A DNA stretch of 64,000 nucleotides from Lentilitoribacter sp. Alg239-R112 (GTDB lineage Bacteria > Pseudomonadota > Alphaproteobacteria > Rhizobiales > Rhizobiaceae). Below, in pieces: positions 1 through 7,429 of this stretch. The position numbers and the translations under genes were made by a program. Within the stretch, counting starts at the first letter, position 1. Every line of letters begins with the position of its first letter. Location of the stretch: positions 499,406 to 563,405 of the forward strand of contig NZ_LS999834.1 in the NCBI RefSeq assembly GCF_900537175.1, read 5' to 3'. The notes beneath the pieces were generated by a model. That model worked only from the letters and a program-made list of their open reading frames with translations. It was not told the DNA's origin and ran no database searches.

Positions 1-955
1 TACCCTCCGCATGACCAATGGTTACGCGAGTTGATCTGTCTGCTTCTGGAGAAAGGTTTGCTTCACCACGCTCGATAACCTGAAGACGCTCGCCAAGCGG
101 CATATAGTAAAGTTGATTTGGCTGTTCTTGGCTCCAGCGCAATCCGCCTGTTTCCCCGAATACCTGGATTCCCAAACCGTGTTGGCGACCAATTGCTATC
201 GAAGATGTCCAAAGACGACCGACGGTTCCACCATCCATACGGAAATTGACCATTGCGTCATCCTCCAAAGTGCGCACAGGAAGGCAAGAGACAATATCAG
301 CGGACAGTTTTTCAACCTCTTGACCTGTAACGAAACTAGCCATGTGCATGGCATGAATTCCACAATCGGCAAACTGAGCTGAAACGCCAGCCTGTGCAGG
401 ATCATAACGCCAACGAACACGTGGATTATCCGCATCAGCCGCATCGGCATGGTGGCCATGCGCGAATTCTGTATTGACCAAACGAACCTTGCCAATATCA
501 CCGCGAGCGATCATAGCCTTCATATGGCGCACAAGAGAATAACCAGTGTAGCCATAGTTTACTGCACAGATTTTCCCGGCAGCTTTAGCCGTGCGAACGA
601 TATCTTCGCCTTCTTCCACAGTCATGGTCATCGGCTTTTCACAAAGCACATTAAAACCAGCCTTCAGAAAGGCTTTTGTGATCTCATAATGTGTTGAGTT
701 TGGTGTTGCAACAGTGACCAAATCAACACGGTCATCACGGCCTTTTTCGCCCGCGAGCATATCTTGCCACGAACCGTAAGACCGGTCACTTGCAAGGCCC
801 AAACGTTGACCATACTCACGGCCTTCTTCGGGTCTGTGGTCAAGTGCACCGGCGGTAAATTCAAACTCACTATCAAGACCAGAACCTAATCTGTGTGCTG
901 GCCCAATTTGACTGCCTTCGCCGCCACCGATCATGCCCCATTTTAACTTTGTCAT
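1..955 (-). CDS. Gfo/Idh/MocA family oxidoreductase, C-terminally cut by the window edge
   Basis: Reading the minus strand from an ATG at 955, the frame stays open to base 1, giving about 318 residues without a stop, so the 3' end lies outside the window. The N-terminus (MTKLKWGMIGGGEGSQIG) has the glycine-rich Rossmann turn of NAD(P)-dependent dehydrogenases. The family signature Glu-Lys-Pro lies at residues 106-108, in the context LCEKPM. Members oxidise or reduce sugars and cyclitols, for example myo-inositol dehydrogenase and glucose-fructose oxidoreductase. The start lies one base beyond the stop of the IolE-like gene at 957, so the two are surely cotranscribed with the second Gfo/Idh/MocA gene upstream. 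The substrate cannot be read from sequence; a cyclitol or keto-sugar is inferred from the neighbours. Confidence 0.85.
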   Translation of the reverse strand, partial: MTKLKWGMIGGGEGSQIGPAHRLGSGLDSEFEFTAGALDHRPEEGREYGQRLGLASDRSYGSWQDMLAGEKGRDDRVDLVTVATPNSTHYEITKAFLKAGFNVLCEKPMTMTVEEGEDIVRTAKAAGKICAVNYGYTGYSLVRHMKAMIARGDIGKVRLVNTEFAHGHHADAADADNPRVRWRYDPAQAGVSAQFADCGIHAMHMASFVTGQEVEKLSADIVSCLPVRTLEDDAMVNFRMDGGTVGRLWTSSIAIGRQHGLGIQVFGETGGLRWSQEQPNQLYYMPLGERLQVIERGEANLSPEADRSTRVTIGHAEG

Positions 956-956
956 T

Positions 957-1859
957 TTAAGCTTCCTCGCTAAAACCAATTGACGCCAAGTATGCTCGAT
1001 TGTCTCTTGCATCCCCCACGGGATCATTTTCAAGGGTTGGATCGATATCTTGCTCGACTGTACACCAACCTGAAAAATCATTATCTCTCAATATTTTATG
1101 CACAGCAGGAAAATCAACATCACCTTGACCAAGTTTACAGAAAATACGTTGGCCACATGCATCATAAAAATCAGTTCTATTCTTGACCACATCAGCTTTT
1201 ACAGCTGGATCAATATCTTTGAAATGCATATAGGAGATACGGTCAATATGGCGCTCCATAAAAGCAACAGGGTCAAACCCGGCATAAGAATGATGGCCCG
1301 TATCAAAACAAATTTTCAGAATTTTTTCATCAACTTCTGAAAGCAATCGTTCAAGCTCAGGCTCAAAATCCAAAAACCCACCCGCATGGGCATGAATGCC
1401 GACGGTCAGGCCATATTCTTCGCTACCCATTTTTGCAATTTCAGCAATACGATCACGAAAACCTGCCCATTCAGCCTGGCCCATTTGTACCGCTTCATCA
1501 GCGCGGCCGGCAGTTGGTGCTCTACGGGGAGAAATTGAATCAATAATAACCAGGTGCTCAGCACCATGCGCCTTCAACGCTTGGCAAGTTCGCACAGATG
1601 CATCTTTAACGTCATCCCATGCGTTCACATCATGAAACGGGCGGAAAATAACGCCGCCAATCAATGATAACTCATTTTGCGCTAGCGCATCACCAAGAAT
1701 ACTAGGGTCTTCTGGCATAAAACCAACAGGACCAAGTTCAATACCTTTATATCCTGCATCAGCGTTATCTTTTAGAACGCTTTGCCATGTTGGATTACGC
1801 GCATCATCAGCAAATTCCACACCCCATGAACAAGGTGCATTTCCAATCTGAATTGTCAC
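957..1859 (-). CDS. Sugar phosphate isomerase/epimerase family protein, IolE-like
   Basis: This 300-residue protein has the TIM-barrel fold of the AP-endonuclease-2/xylose isomerase-like family. Visible marks are the opening NAPCSWGVEF, a metal-ligand region HAHAGGFLDFEPE near the middle, CFDTGHHSYAG and YMHFKDID further on, and the closing WCTVEQDIDP with its conserved glutamate. This arrangement resembles 2-keto-myo-inositol dehydratase (IolE), which follows inositol dehydrogenase in inositol breakdown. The gene sits between two Gfo/Idh/MocA dehydrogenases with gaps of 1 and 19 bases, matching an oxidation-then-dehydration or epimerisation sequence. It could instead act on another 3-keto or 2-keto sugar. 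No iolB, iolC or iolD is visible here, so I do not assign iolE outright. Confidence 0.8.
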   Translation of the reverse strand: MTIQIGNAPCSWGVEFADDARNPTWQSVLKDNADAGYKGIELGPVGFMPEDPSILGDALAQNELSLIGGVIFRPFHDVNAWDDVKDASVRTCQALKAHGAEHLVIIDSISPRRAPTAGRADEAVQMGQAEWAGFRDRIAEIAKMGSEEYGLTVGIHAHAGGFLDFEPELERLLSEVDEKILKICFDTGHHSYAGFDPVAFMERHIDRISYMHFKDIDPAVKADVVKNRTDFYDACGQRIFCKLGQGDVDFPAVHKILRDNDFSGWCTVEQDIDPTLENDPVGDARDNRAYLASIGFSEEA

Positions 1860-1878
1860 AATTATAGCCTCTTATAAA

Positions 1879-3000
1879 TTAGAATTCATCAACATTAAGC
1901 CACTTTTTCTCAGCAGCTGATTCAATTGCAGTTGCAACCACTTTCGCGACATCTAGCCCATCCTTAAATGTTGGCCAGACAGCCTCGCGTTTGTCGATTG
2001 CTTCGAGGAAGTCTTTCGCCTCGATAATAATTTGATCTTGATAACCGGTGCCATGACCAGGCCCTTGGCAGAAGGGCAAATAATCAGGGTGTTCCGGTCC
2101 AGTCAATATCTTTTTAAACCCTTGATGGGCGTTTGGATCGTCCATCTTATATAGCCAAACTGCATTTTGATCTTCTTGATCAAACCGAATTGCACCCTTT
2201 GTGCCGGTAATTTCATATGCGTAGCCCATCTTACGACCAGCAGCTACTCGACTTGAGTATATATGACCCATCACGCCACTTTTAAAACGGACCATCATTT
2301 GCGCATGATCATCGTTTGTCACATCTTCCAGCGCGCCTGTTGTTTCATTTTTTCGCTGTTTAAATACCGTTTCAACATCAGCCATAAGGCTTTCAACAGG
2401 GCCCATCAGTGCAAGTGCGGCATTGATAATATGCGGCGCTAAATCACCCATATTGCCGTTTGCCATGCCTTTAGTCCGCCAATTTGCAGGTTGATCAGGG
2501 TCAGCTAGAAAATCCTCAGTATGCTCACCTCTAAACCAAGTAACATCACCAATAACACCATCTTTTAAGAGCTGGCGGACAAATTGCGATGCGGGCGTGC
2601 GAATATAATTATATGCCACCATGTTGGTCACGCCGGAACTTTCAGCAAGCTCAACCATTTTACGGCTTTCGGCGAGGGACGCCCCCATCGGCTTCTCACA
2701 TAGAACAGGTTTCCCAAGCGCAAATGCTGCTTCCGCAACTTTCAAATGCGTGCTTTGGGGAGATGCAATGATTATTGCTTCCACAGCAGGATCATTGACC
2801 AACTCATTCCAATCACTTGTCGCTCGAGCAAAACCATAGGCTTTTCTGTATCTCTCAGCGGATGAAGCGGATGTTGCACACACCATTTCAAGTTTTGGGC
2901 GAAGATTTGTTTCAAATATAGCGCCGACAGAAGACATGGCAACAGCATGTGCTTTGCCCATATATCCTCCACCAACAATACCTATTCCGATTTTGGGCAC
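1879..3000 (-). CDS. Gfo/Idh/MocA family oxidoreductase
   Basis: This 373-residue protein begins MPKIGIGIVGGGYMGKAHA, a Rossmann nucleotide-binding turn, and carries the family motif LCEKPMGASL near residue 100. The C-terminal two-thirds is the alpha/beta substrate domain, with a plausible catalytic Asp-x-x-x-His in GDLAPHIINAAL. The length fits inositol or scyllo-inositol dehydrogenase relatives. The start is supported by a strong AGGAGG ribosome site just upstream (bases 3009-3014 on the complement). It is the first gene of a three-gene catabolic unit with the IolE-like gene and the truncated dehydrogenase. Its promoter must lie in 3001-3168, shared with the divergent haloacid dehalogenase gene. 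The exact substrate is not determinable. Confidence 0.85.
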   Translation of the reverse strand: MPKIGIGIVGGGYMGKAHAVAMSSVGAIFETNLRPKLEMVCATSASSAERYRKAYGFARATSDWNELVNDPAVEAIIIASPQSTHLKVAEAAFALGKPVLCEKPMGASLAESRKMVELAESSGVTNMVAYNYIRTPASQFVRQLLKDGVIGDVTWFRGEHTEDFLADPDQPANWRTKGMANGNMGDLAPHIINAALALMGPVESLMADVETVFKQRKNETTGALEDVTNDDHAQMMVRFKSGVMGHIYSSRVAAGRKMGYAYEITGTKGAIRFDQEDQNAVWLYKMDDPNAHQGFKKILTGPEHPDYLPFCQGPGHGTGYQDQIIIEAKDFLEAIDKREAVWPTFKDGLDVAKVVATAIESAAEKKWLNVDEF

Positions 3001-3168
3001 TGTATTTCCTCCTCATTTCCGCACGAGATTTGCACGCGGTTGCAAAATCCATATCACTAGTCCCGGCGTCTGGTCAATAAGCCTATTGTCAAGAATTGAA
3101 TATTTATGCTCTAGTGAAATTCAAATATGCAGACAACTGACCAATAATGCGCAGGTTAGGAAAGCTCA

Positions 3169-3849
3169 ATGGGTTTGAAATCAAAGATAAAAGCAGTCAT
3201 TTTCGATGCCTATGGCACACTTTTTGATGTCTACTCAGTTGCGACCCTTGCCGATGAAATTTTCCCTGGCAAGGGAGAGGAAATTGCCAAAATTTGGCGC
3301 GAACGGCAAATTGATTACACTCGTATTAGAACGCTTTGCAACCAATATATAGACTTCCGGAAAGTTACTGAAGATGCTTTGATATTTTCCTGTGCTAGCC
3401 TTGAACTAAGCCTATCTAACACGAACAAAAATCGGTTGATGGATCAATATGATCACCTCAATGCTTTTCCTGAAAACTTAGCGGTATTGGATCAATTAAA
3501 ATCTTTAGAACTAAAGCTCGGCATCCTATCTAATGGTACTATGGGGATGATTGATGGAGCTACAAAAAGTGCGGGAATGGACGGATATTTTGATCACATT
3601 CTGACCGTTGAACATGTGAAGAAATATAAAACCGCACCAGAAGTCTATCAACTCGGACCTGATGCATTTGATCTAGATACATCACAAATTTTGTTCGTCT
3701 CGTCAAATTGCTGGGATGCTTGCGGCGCAACCTGGTTTGGGTATCAAACCCTATGGATCAATCGAGCAGATATGCCTGTTGAAGTTTTGGGCGTTGAGCC
3801 TTGTGCCATTGGTAAAAAGCTCGACGCCGTTCTAGATTATCTTAGTTGA
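3169..3849 (+). CDS. (S)-2-haloacid dehalogenase (HAD type II)
   Basis: The 226-residue product is a HAD-superfamily hydrolase of the L-2-haloacid dehalogenase type, which removes halide from short 2-haloalkanoic acids to give D-2-hydroxy acids. The nucleophile is Asp13 in FDAYGTLFD. The remaining active-site set of the L-DEX family is present in order: Arg in WRERQIDYTR, Ser121-Asn122 in LSNGT, Lys154 in KTAPEVY, and the Ser178-x-Asn180-x-x-Asp183 triad in SSNCWDACGA. A plain phosphatase would not conserve that last motif. The gene is divergent from the sugar operon, and its last 13 bases overlap the convergent TolC-family gene. Physiological substrates are unknown; marine haloacetates are possible. 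Confidence 0.88.
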   Translation: MGLKSKIKAVIFDAYGTLFDVYSVATLADEIFPGKGEEIAKIWRERQIDYTRIRTLCNQYIDFRKVTEDALIFSCASLELSLSNTNKNRLMDQYDHLNAFPENLAVLDQLKSLELKLGILSNGTMGMIDGATKSAGMDGYFDHILTVEHVKKYKTAPEVYQLGPDAFDLDTSQILFVSSNCWDACGATWFGYQTLWINRADMPVEVLGVEPCAIGKKLDAVLDYLS

Positions 3850-5381
3850 GACAATAAAATTCGGTCTGAAAGACCAAAGCTTCCACCCTCAAAGCGACCA
3901 GATGCGATGAGTAATTGATATGCTGCCCAATAAGCTGATGTTTTTGTATCCGAAGCATCTATGCGCGCTTGCGCTAGAATCTGTTTTTGCTCTAGCACTT
4001 TATCGAGCGTTCCGACGCCTTTTTCGTATTTAACAGCTTCAGATTTTGCCACTTTACGTAAGTAGTTTACCCGCGAATTAGCTAATCCTACTTGTTTAAC
4101 TGCAGATTGGTATTCCCGCGATAAAGATCTTACTGACAATTCCACATTCCGTCGCGTATCCGATGCCTGATACGATGCTAATTGCGCGCGTTCCTTGGCT
4201 TCTGAAATATCTGCAACTGTCGCCAAATCAACTAAAGGCATTGTTAAACGTACGCCAACTTCCCAGTCAGTTGTTTGTTTTGATTTTGTATAAGTGCCCA
4301 ATGCTACATCATGCTGCCCATACAAGCTGACCTGTGGCAGGTAGCCACCAATAGCGGAACGGCTCGCAAAACGTTGAGCAGTTGCAGTATGTTTGGCAGC
4401 CATTAATGTTGGGTCAGATATGATAGCCTGCGCGACAAGCTCATTCTCCGTGGATTGAATTAGTTTCTTGAGAGCAGGTAGTTTTGGTGTTTTATCAACA
4501 GGGGCACCAATTAGACTCTCTAATTGTGCCTTGATTTGATTTCGAGTGCTGATGCTGCCTTCGCGCTGGCGACGCAAACTAGCTAAATTAGCTTGTACAT
4601 ATGCAATATCAGCTGCACTCGCAAACCCCTGTTTCTCGCGGTTCCTTACCGCAGTCAGAAGCCTCTTTAAACTGCCCACATTCTCGCCCAACAATGCAAC
4701 GGTTTGTTGGGCCTGATTAAATTGAAGCAATGCGGATATAACCTGACTCGCAACTTGATTGCGAACAGCTTTTGCACGCCCCAAAGCTGCTTTACGATTG
4801 CTTTTAGCTGCTTTGAGGGCAAAATGACGCCTTCCACTCGTGAAAATGGGAAGATTAAGTGAGAATTTCAACTCGGATGTTTCTTGCCCATGTGGAATAG
4901 TACCCAAACGCAATCCTGCACGTGATACATCAACTGACATACTAATCACAGGTGTATAGCTTGCAAGTTCTTTCCAAATTCTAATCTGCGCGATCTTAAC
5001 TTCACTCTTGGATACGTCAATGGCATCGCTAGAAGCAATCGCATTGGTTATCAAACCTCGCATTTCTAAGCCGATCAAACCGCTTTTTTCTGCAGTCTTG
5101 CCAAATTCATTGGAACTTGTAAGCGTAGCAATCGAACCGACAACTTCTTTAGTTGGGAGAAACTTGTCCGACTTGTTTGGTTTGTAAGGTTTAAAACTTC
5201 CTCTCGTTTCAGACCGAGTTGGTTTAAAAATATTAAGAATACCCCTTAGCCCTTCTGACGGCTTCTTCATCTGTGTAGCCTGAGGTACAGTGGCACTTGC
5301 ATCGGGGTCAGCGTCCACGAATACTGATGAAGAAAAAAACAAGGCCAAAGTGAGTGCCACGCGTAAATTATGCTGGCGCAT
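3837..5381 (-). CDS. TolC family outer membrane protein
   Basis: This 514-residue protein has an N-terminal signal peptide (hydrophobic run VALTLALFFSSSVF followed by small residues) and then the long alternating helical pattern of outer membrane efflux proteins. There are two OEP-type repeats, many Ala/Gln/Ser-rich helices, and phrases such as SLPIF-type strand segments and VGVRLTMPLVDLATVADI. It should form the trimeric exit duct for an RND pump or a type I secretion system. It has an unusually long (about 70 residues) polar, basic linker between the signal peptide and the first helical repeat. No inner-membrane partner is adjacent; a MATE exporter lies upstream in the same direction and an RND pair at 25308-30422. 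Start ATG has an AGGGGAGG-like ribosome site upstream. Confidence 0.82.
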   Translation of the reverse strand: MRQHNLRVALTLALFFSSSVFVDADPDASATVPQATQMKKPSEGLRGILNIFKPTRSETRGSFKPYKPNKSDKFLPTKEVVGSIATLTSSNEFGKTAEKSGLIGLEMRGLITNAIASSDAIDVSKSEVKIAQIRIWKELASYTPVISMSVDVSRAGLRLGTIPHGQETSELKFSLNLPIFTSGRRHFALKAAKSNRKAALGRAKAVRNQVASQVISALLQFNQAQQTVALLGENVGSLKRLLTAVRNREKQGFASAADIAYVQANLASLRRQREGSISTRNQIKAQLESLIGAPVDKTPKLPALKKLIQSTENELVAQAIISDPTLMAAKHTATAQRFASRSAIGGYLPQVSLYGQHDVALGTYTKSKQTTDWEVGVRLTMPLVDLATVADISEAKERAQLASYQASDTRRNVELSVRSLSREYQSAVKQVGLANSRVNYLRKVAKSEAVKYEKGVGTLDKVLEQKQILAQARIDASDTKTSAYWAAYQLLIASGRFEGGSFGLSDRILLSQLR

Positions 5382-5636
5382 GTTTACCTCCCCTTAAAGC
5401 AACATGACGCAAATTCTCCAGTCTTACGACACACAAAAGCCCTCTAGGAGCAGATATAGACTGCTGCTGCGAGTTTATATTTTTAGGGTGTTGGCGTTCG
5501 GGTGCCCAAAACACAAGCATAACTTACTCCACGTTCTCACCAAAACTTAAAAGAACATGGTTAATAAGTCTTTAGGATTTCACCTTAGTTTGACCGGTGG
5601 ATGTAAAATATCTGAACATCTTATAACAAACGATTA

Positions 5637-6992
5637 TCAAGCTACGTTCTGATATGCAGATTTAATTTTGCGAGGTAAAATCATCGTAAGTGATATTCCC
5701 CTGATACCCATAAAAATATTGAGGGCAACCCAGAGCCCATGATTTTCCCAATATGTTGCCAAAATCAATGAACTGATTATGAAAACTGCGAGTGAAAGAA
5801 GCATCATATTACGCATATCTTGCGACCATGTAGCACCGATATAGACCCCATCCATCTGAAATGCGACAACGCCCGTAAAAGCTATCAACGCAGCCCAAAG
5901 ATAATAGGTTTTCGCAATTCGTCGAACATCCTCTTCCGTTGTGATGATATCGATAAGTACGTTACCAAAAATCCAAAAGAAGACAAAAAGCACTCCTGCT
6001 AGAATGAAACTCCAAATGACAGTCAGCTTAATAGCTTTTATGAACGCTGGCTTATAATTGGCACCTATTGATCTACCTGCAAGTTGCTCAGCTGCTGTTG
6101 CAATACCATCCAAAAAATATCCAGCAATCATAACGAAATTGATCAATATAGCATTTGCTGCGAGCGTTTGATCGCCAAACTGGCCACCTTGCCGAGTAAA
6201 CCATGCAAAAGCAGTCACCAGCGCAAAACTACGAATCATGATATCGCCATTGAGCGACATTAATTTCCTGAATTCTTGGCCATCAATAATTCGTAAAAAA
6301 CTTGGTTTCGCTTCTGGCAAAAACTTAGATACAACAACAACTAAACCGATCAATACGCCAAAATATTCTGCGATTACAGTTGCCCAAGCTACACCTTCTA
6401 ACCCCCAACCTAAATTAAGACCAAGGAAGATGGAAAGAGCAATATTAGTAACATATAAAACCAGCTGCAGAAACAGGCCTAAACGCCCCTTGCCCTGACC
6501 AAGAACATAACCAAGAACTGCATAATTCATCAGCGTAGCAGGAGCTGATAATATTCGTATATCAAAGTAACGTGTTGCGGCATCAGATACGTTGGCGCTG
6601 GCATCCATGACAACAAGTCCGAGTGTTAGTATGGCGTTCTGAAAGATTATCAGAACTATCCCAAGCACGATGGCTATTGCACTGGAGCGCCAAAATGTGG
6701 CTTGTTGCTCCATCTCATCTCCACGCCCAAAACTTTGTGCCACAAGGCCAGTTGTTGCCGATCTTAGAAAATTAAAGGTGCCAAAAATCAGGTCGAATAT
6801 AATGACAGATATTGCAAGGCCGCCCAACAGAGCAGCGCTTCCAAGTTGACCAACTACTGCTACATCAACAAGACCAAGCAGGGGCGTTGTCAAAAACGCC
6901 AGCGTCATGGGTAAAGCTATTGAAAAGACGAGCTTATTTGTGACCTCAAACGGACGAATTTCGGCTCTGTTTTTTTGATGAGGCGCGCTCAT
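5637..6992 (-). CDS. MATE family efflux transporter (DinF-like)
   Basis: This 451-residue polytopic membrane protein has about twelve hydrophobic segments and the MATE pattern: an opening IALPMTLAFLTTPLLGLVDVAVVGQLGS and the following GGLAISVIIFDLIFGTFNFLR block typical of the DinF branch. Such proteins export cationic drugs or metabolites by sodium or proton antiport. It lies 6 bases downstream of the DUF6460 gene in the same direction, so the two are probably cotranscribed. The 255-base stretch between it and the TolC-family gene (5382-5636) holds no gene that I can support. The substrate is unknown. Confidence 0.88.
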   Translation of the reverse strand: MSAPHQKNRAEIRPFEVTNKLVFSIALPMTLAFLTTPLLGLVDVAVVGQLGSAALLGGLAISVIIFDLIFGTFNFLRSATTGLVAQSFGRGDEMEQQATFWRSSAIAIVLGIVLIIFQNAILTLGLVVMDASANVSDAATRYFDIRILSAPATLMNYAVLGYVLGQGKGRLGLFLQLVLYVTNIALSIFLGLNLGWGLEGVAWATVIAEYFGVLIGLVVVVSKFLPEAKPSFLRIIDGQEFRKLMSLNGDIMIRSFALVTAFAWFTRQGGQFGDQTLAANAILINFVMIAGYFLDGIATAAEQLAGRSIGANYKPAFIKAIKLTVIWSFILAGVLFVFFWIFGNVLIDIITTEEDVRRIAKTYYLWAALIAFTGVVAFQMDGVYIGATWSQDMRNMMLLSLAVFIISSLILATYWENHGLWVALNIFMGIRGISLTMILPRKIKSAYQNVA

Positions 6993-6998
6993 CTGTTA

Positions 6999-7268
6999 TC
7001 AACGATTACGATAGTTCAGGATACGTAATAAAATGAATACAGGAATAACCACCGCTGCTCCGAGAGCTAAATACTCGCCAAATCTGCCTAATGCGGCAAA
7101 GCCTTGGTGCCAAATACGGATGATAAAGTCTCTTATACCGTAAAAAATATCAAAGGGTGACCAGTCCATAGCGGCCATCACAACACCAACCACAAAAGAT
7201 ATAACGAGCAACTTAATAATTGTCCGACCGATTGAATCACCTAAAAATTGGTCTACTTTTCCAGACAT
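6999..7268 (-). CDS. DUF6460 domain protein, small membrane protein
   Basis: The frame is open from 7409, but the start I prefer is the ATG at 7268, preceded at good spacing by GGAGAG. This gives an 89-residue protein beginning MSGKVDQFLGDSIGR. It matches my memory of DUF6460 proteins of Rhizobiales: short, with a conserved opening FLGDxxGRTxxKL, one membrane segment near residues 19-35, a WSPFDIF-x-GIRDF motif and a second membrane segment near the C-terminus ending in LLRILNYR. The function is not known. It is cotranscribed with the downstream MATE exporter (gap 6 bases) and divergent from the repair helicase. The longer reading frame upstream is AT-rich and lacks a ribosome site. Confidence 0.8.
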   Translation of the reverse strand: MSGKVDQFLGDSIGRTIIKLLVISFVVGVVMAAMDWSPFDIFYGIRDFIIRIWHQGFAALGRFGEYLALGAAVVIPVFILLRILNYRNR

Positions 7269-7429
7269 GCAACTCTCCATTTGTGAGGTAGTTATGACAT
7301 AACTATGCGGCAGAAATTGTTCAAGTCTTTTCGCCAAAGAATAAAGCTTACTTCTTTGAAATGATGTGGCTTGCATGTTGCTCAAAGCCGACCTAGATTC
7401 TGGTTCCATGAAATCGCGATTCCATTTAT

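Noticed and set aside
5561..5575. TTAA-N7-TTAG resembling a CtrA box upstream of the TolC-family gene
   Set aside because: One mismatch, and such AT-rich matches are expected often by chance in this composition; there is no supporting cell-cycle context.
7269..7409. N-terminal extension of the DUF6460 protein
   Set aside because: The family starts near MSGKVDQFLGD and a GGAGAG site precedes the ATG at 7268; the extension lacks either support.
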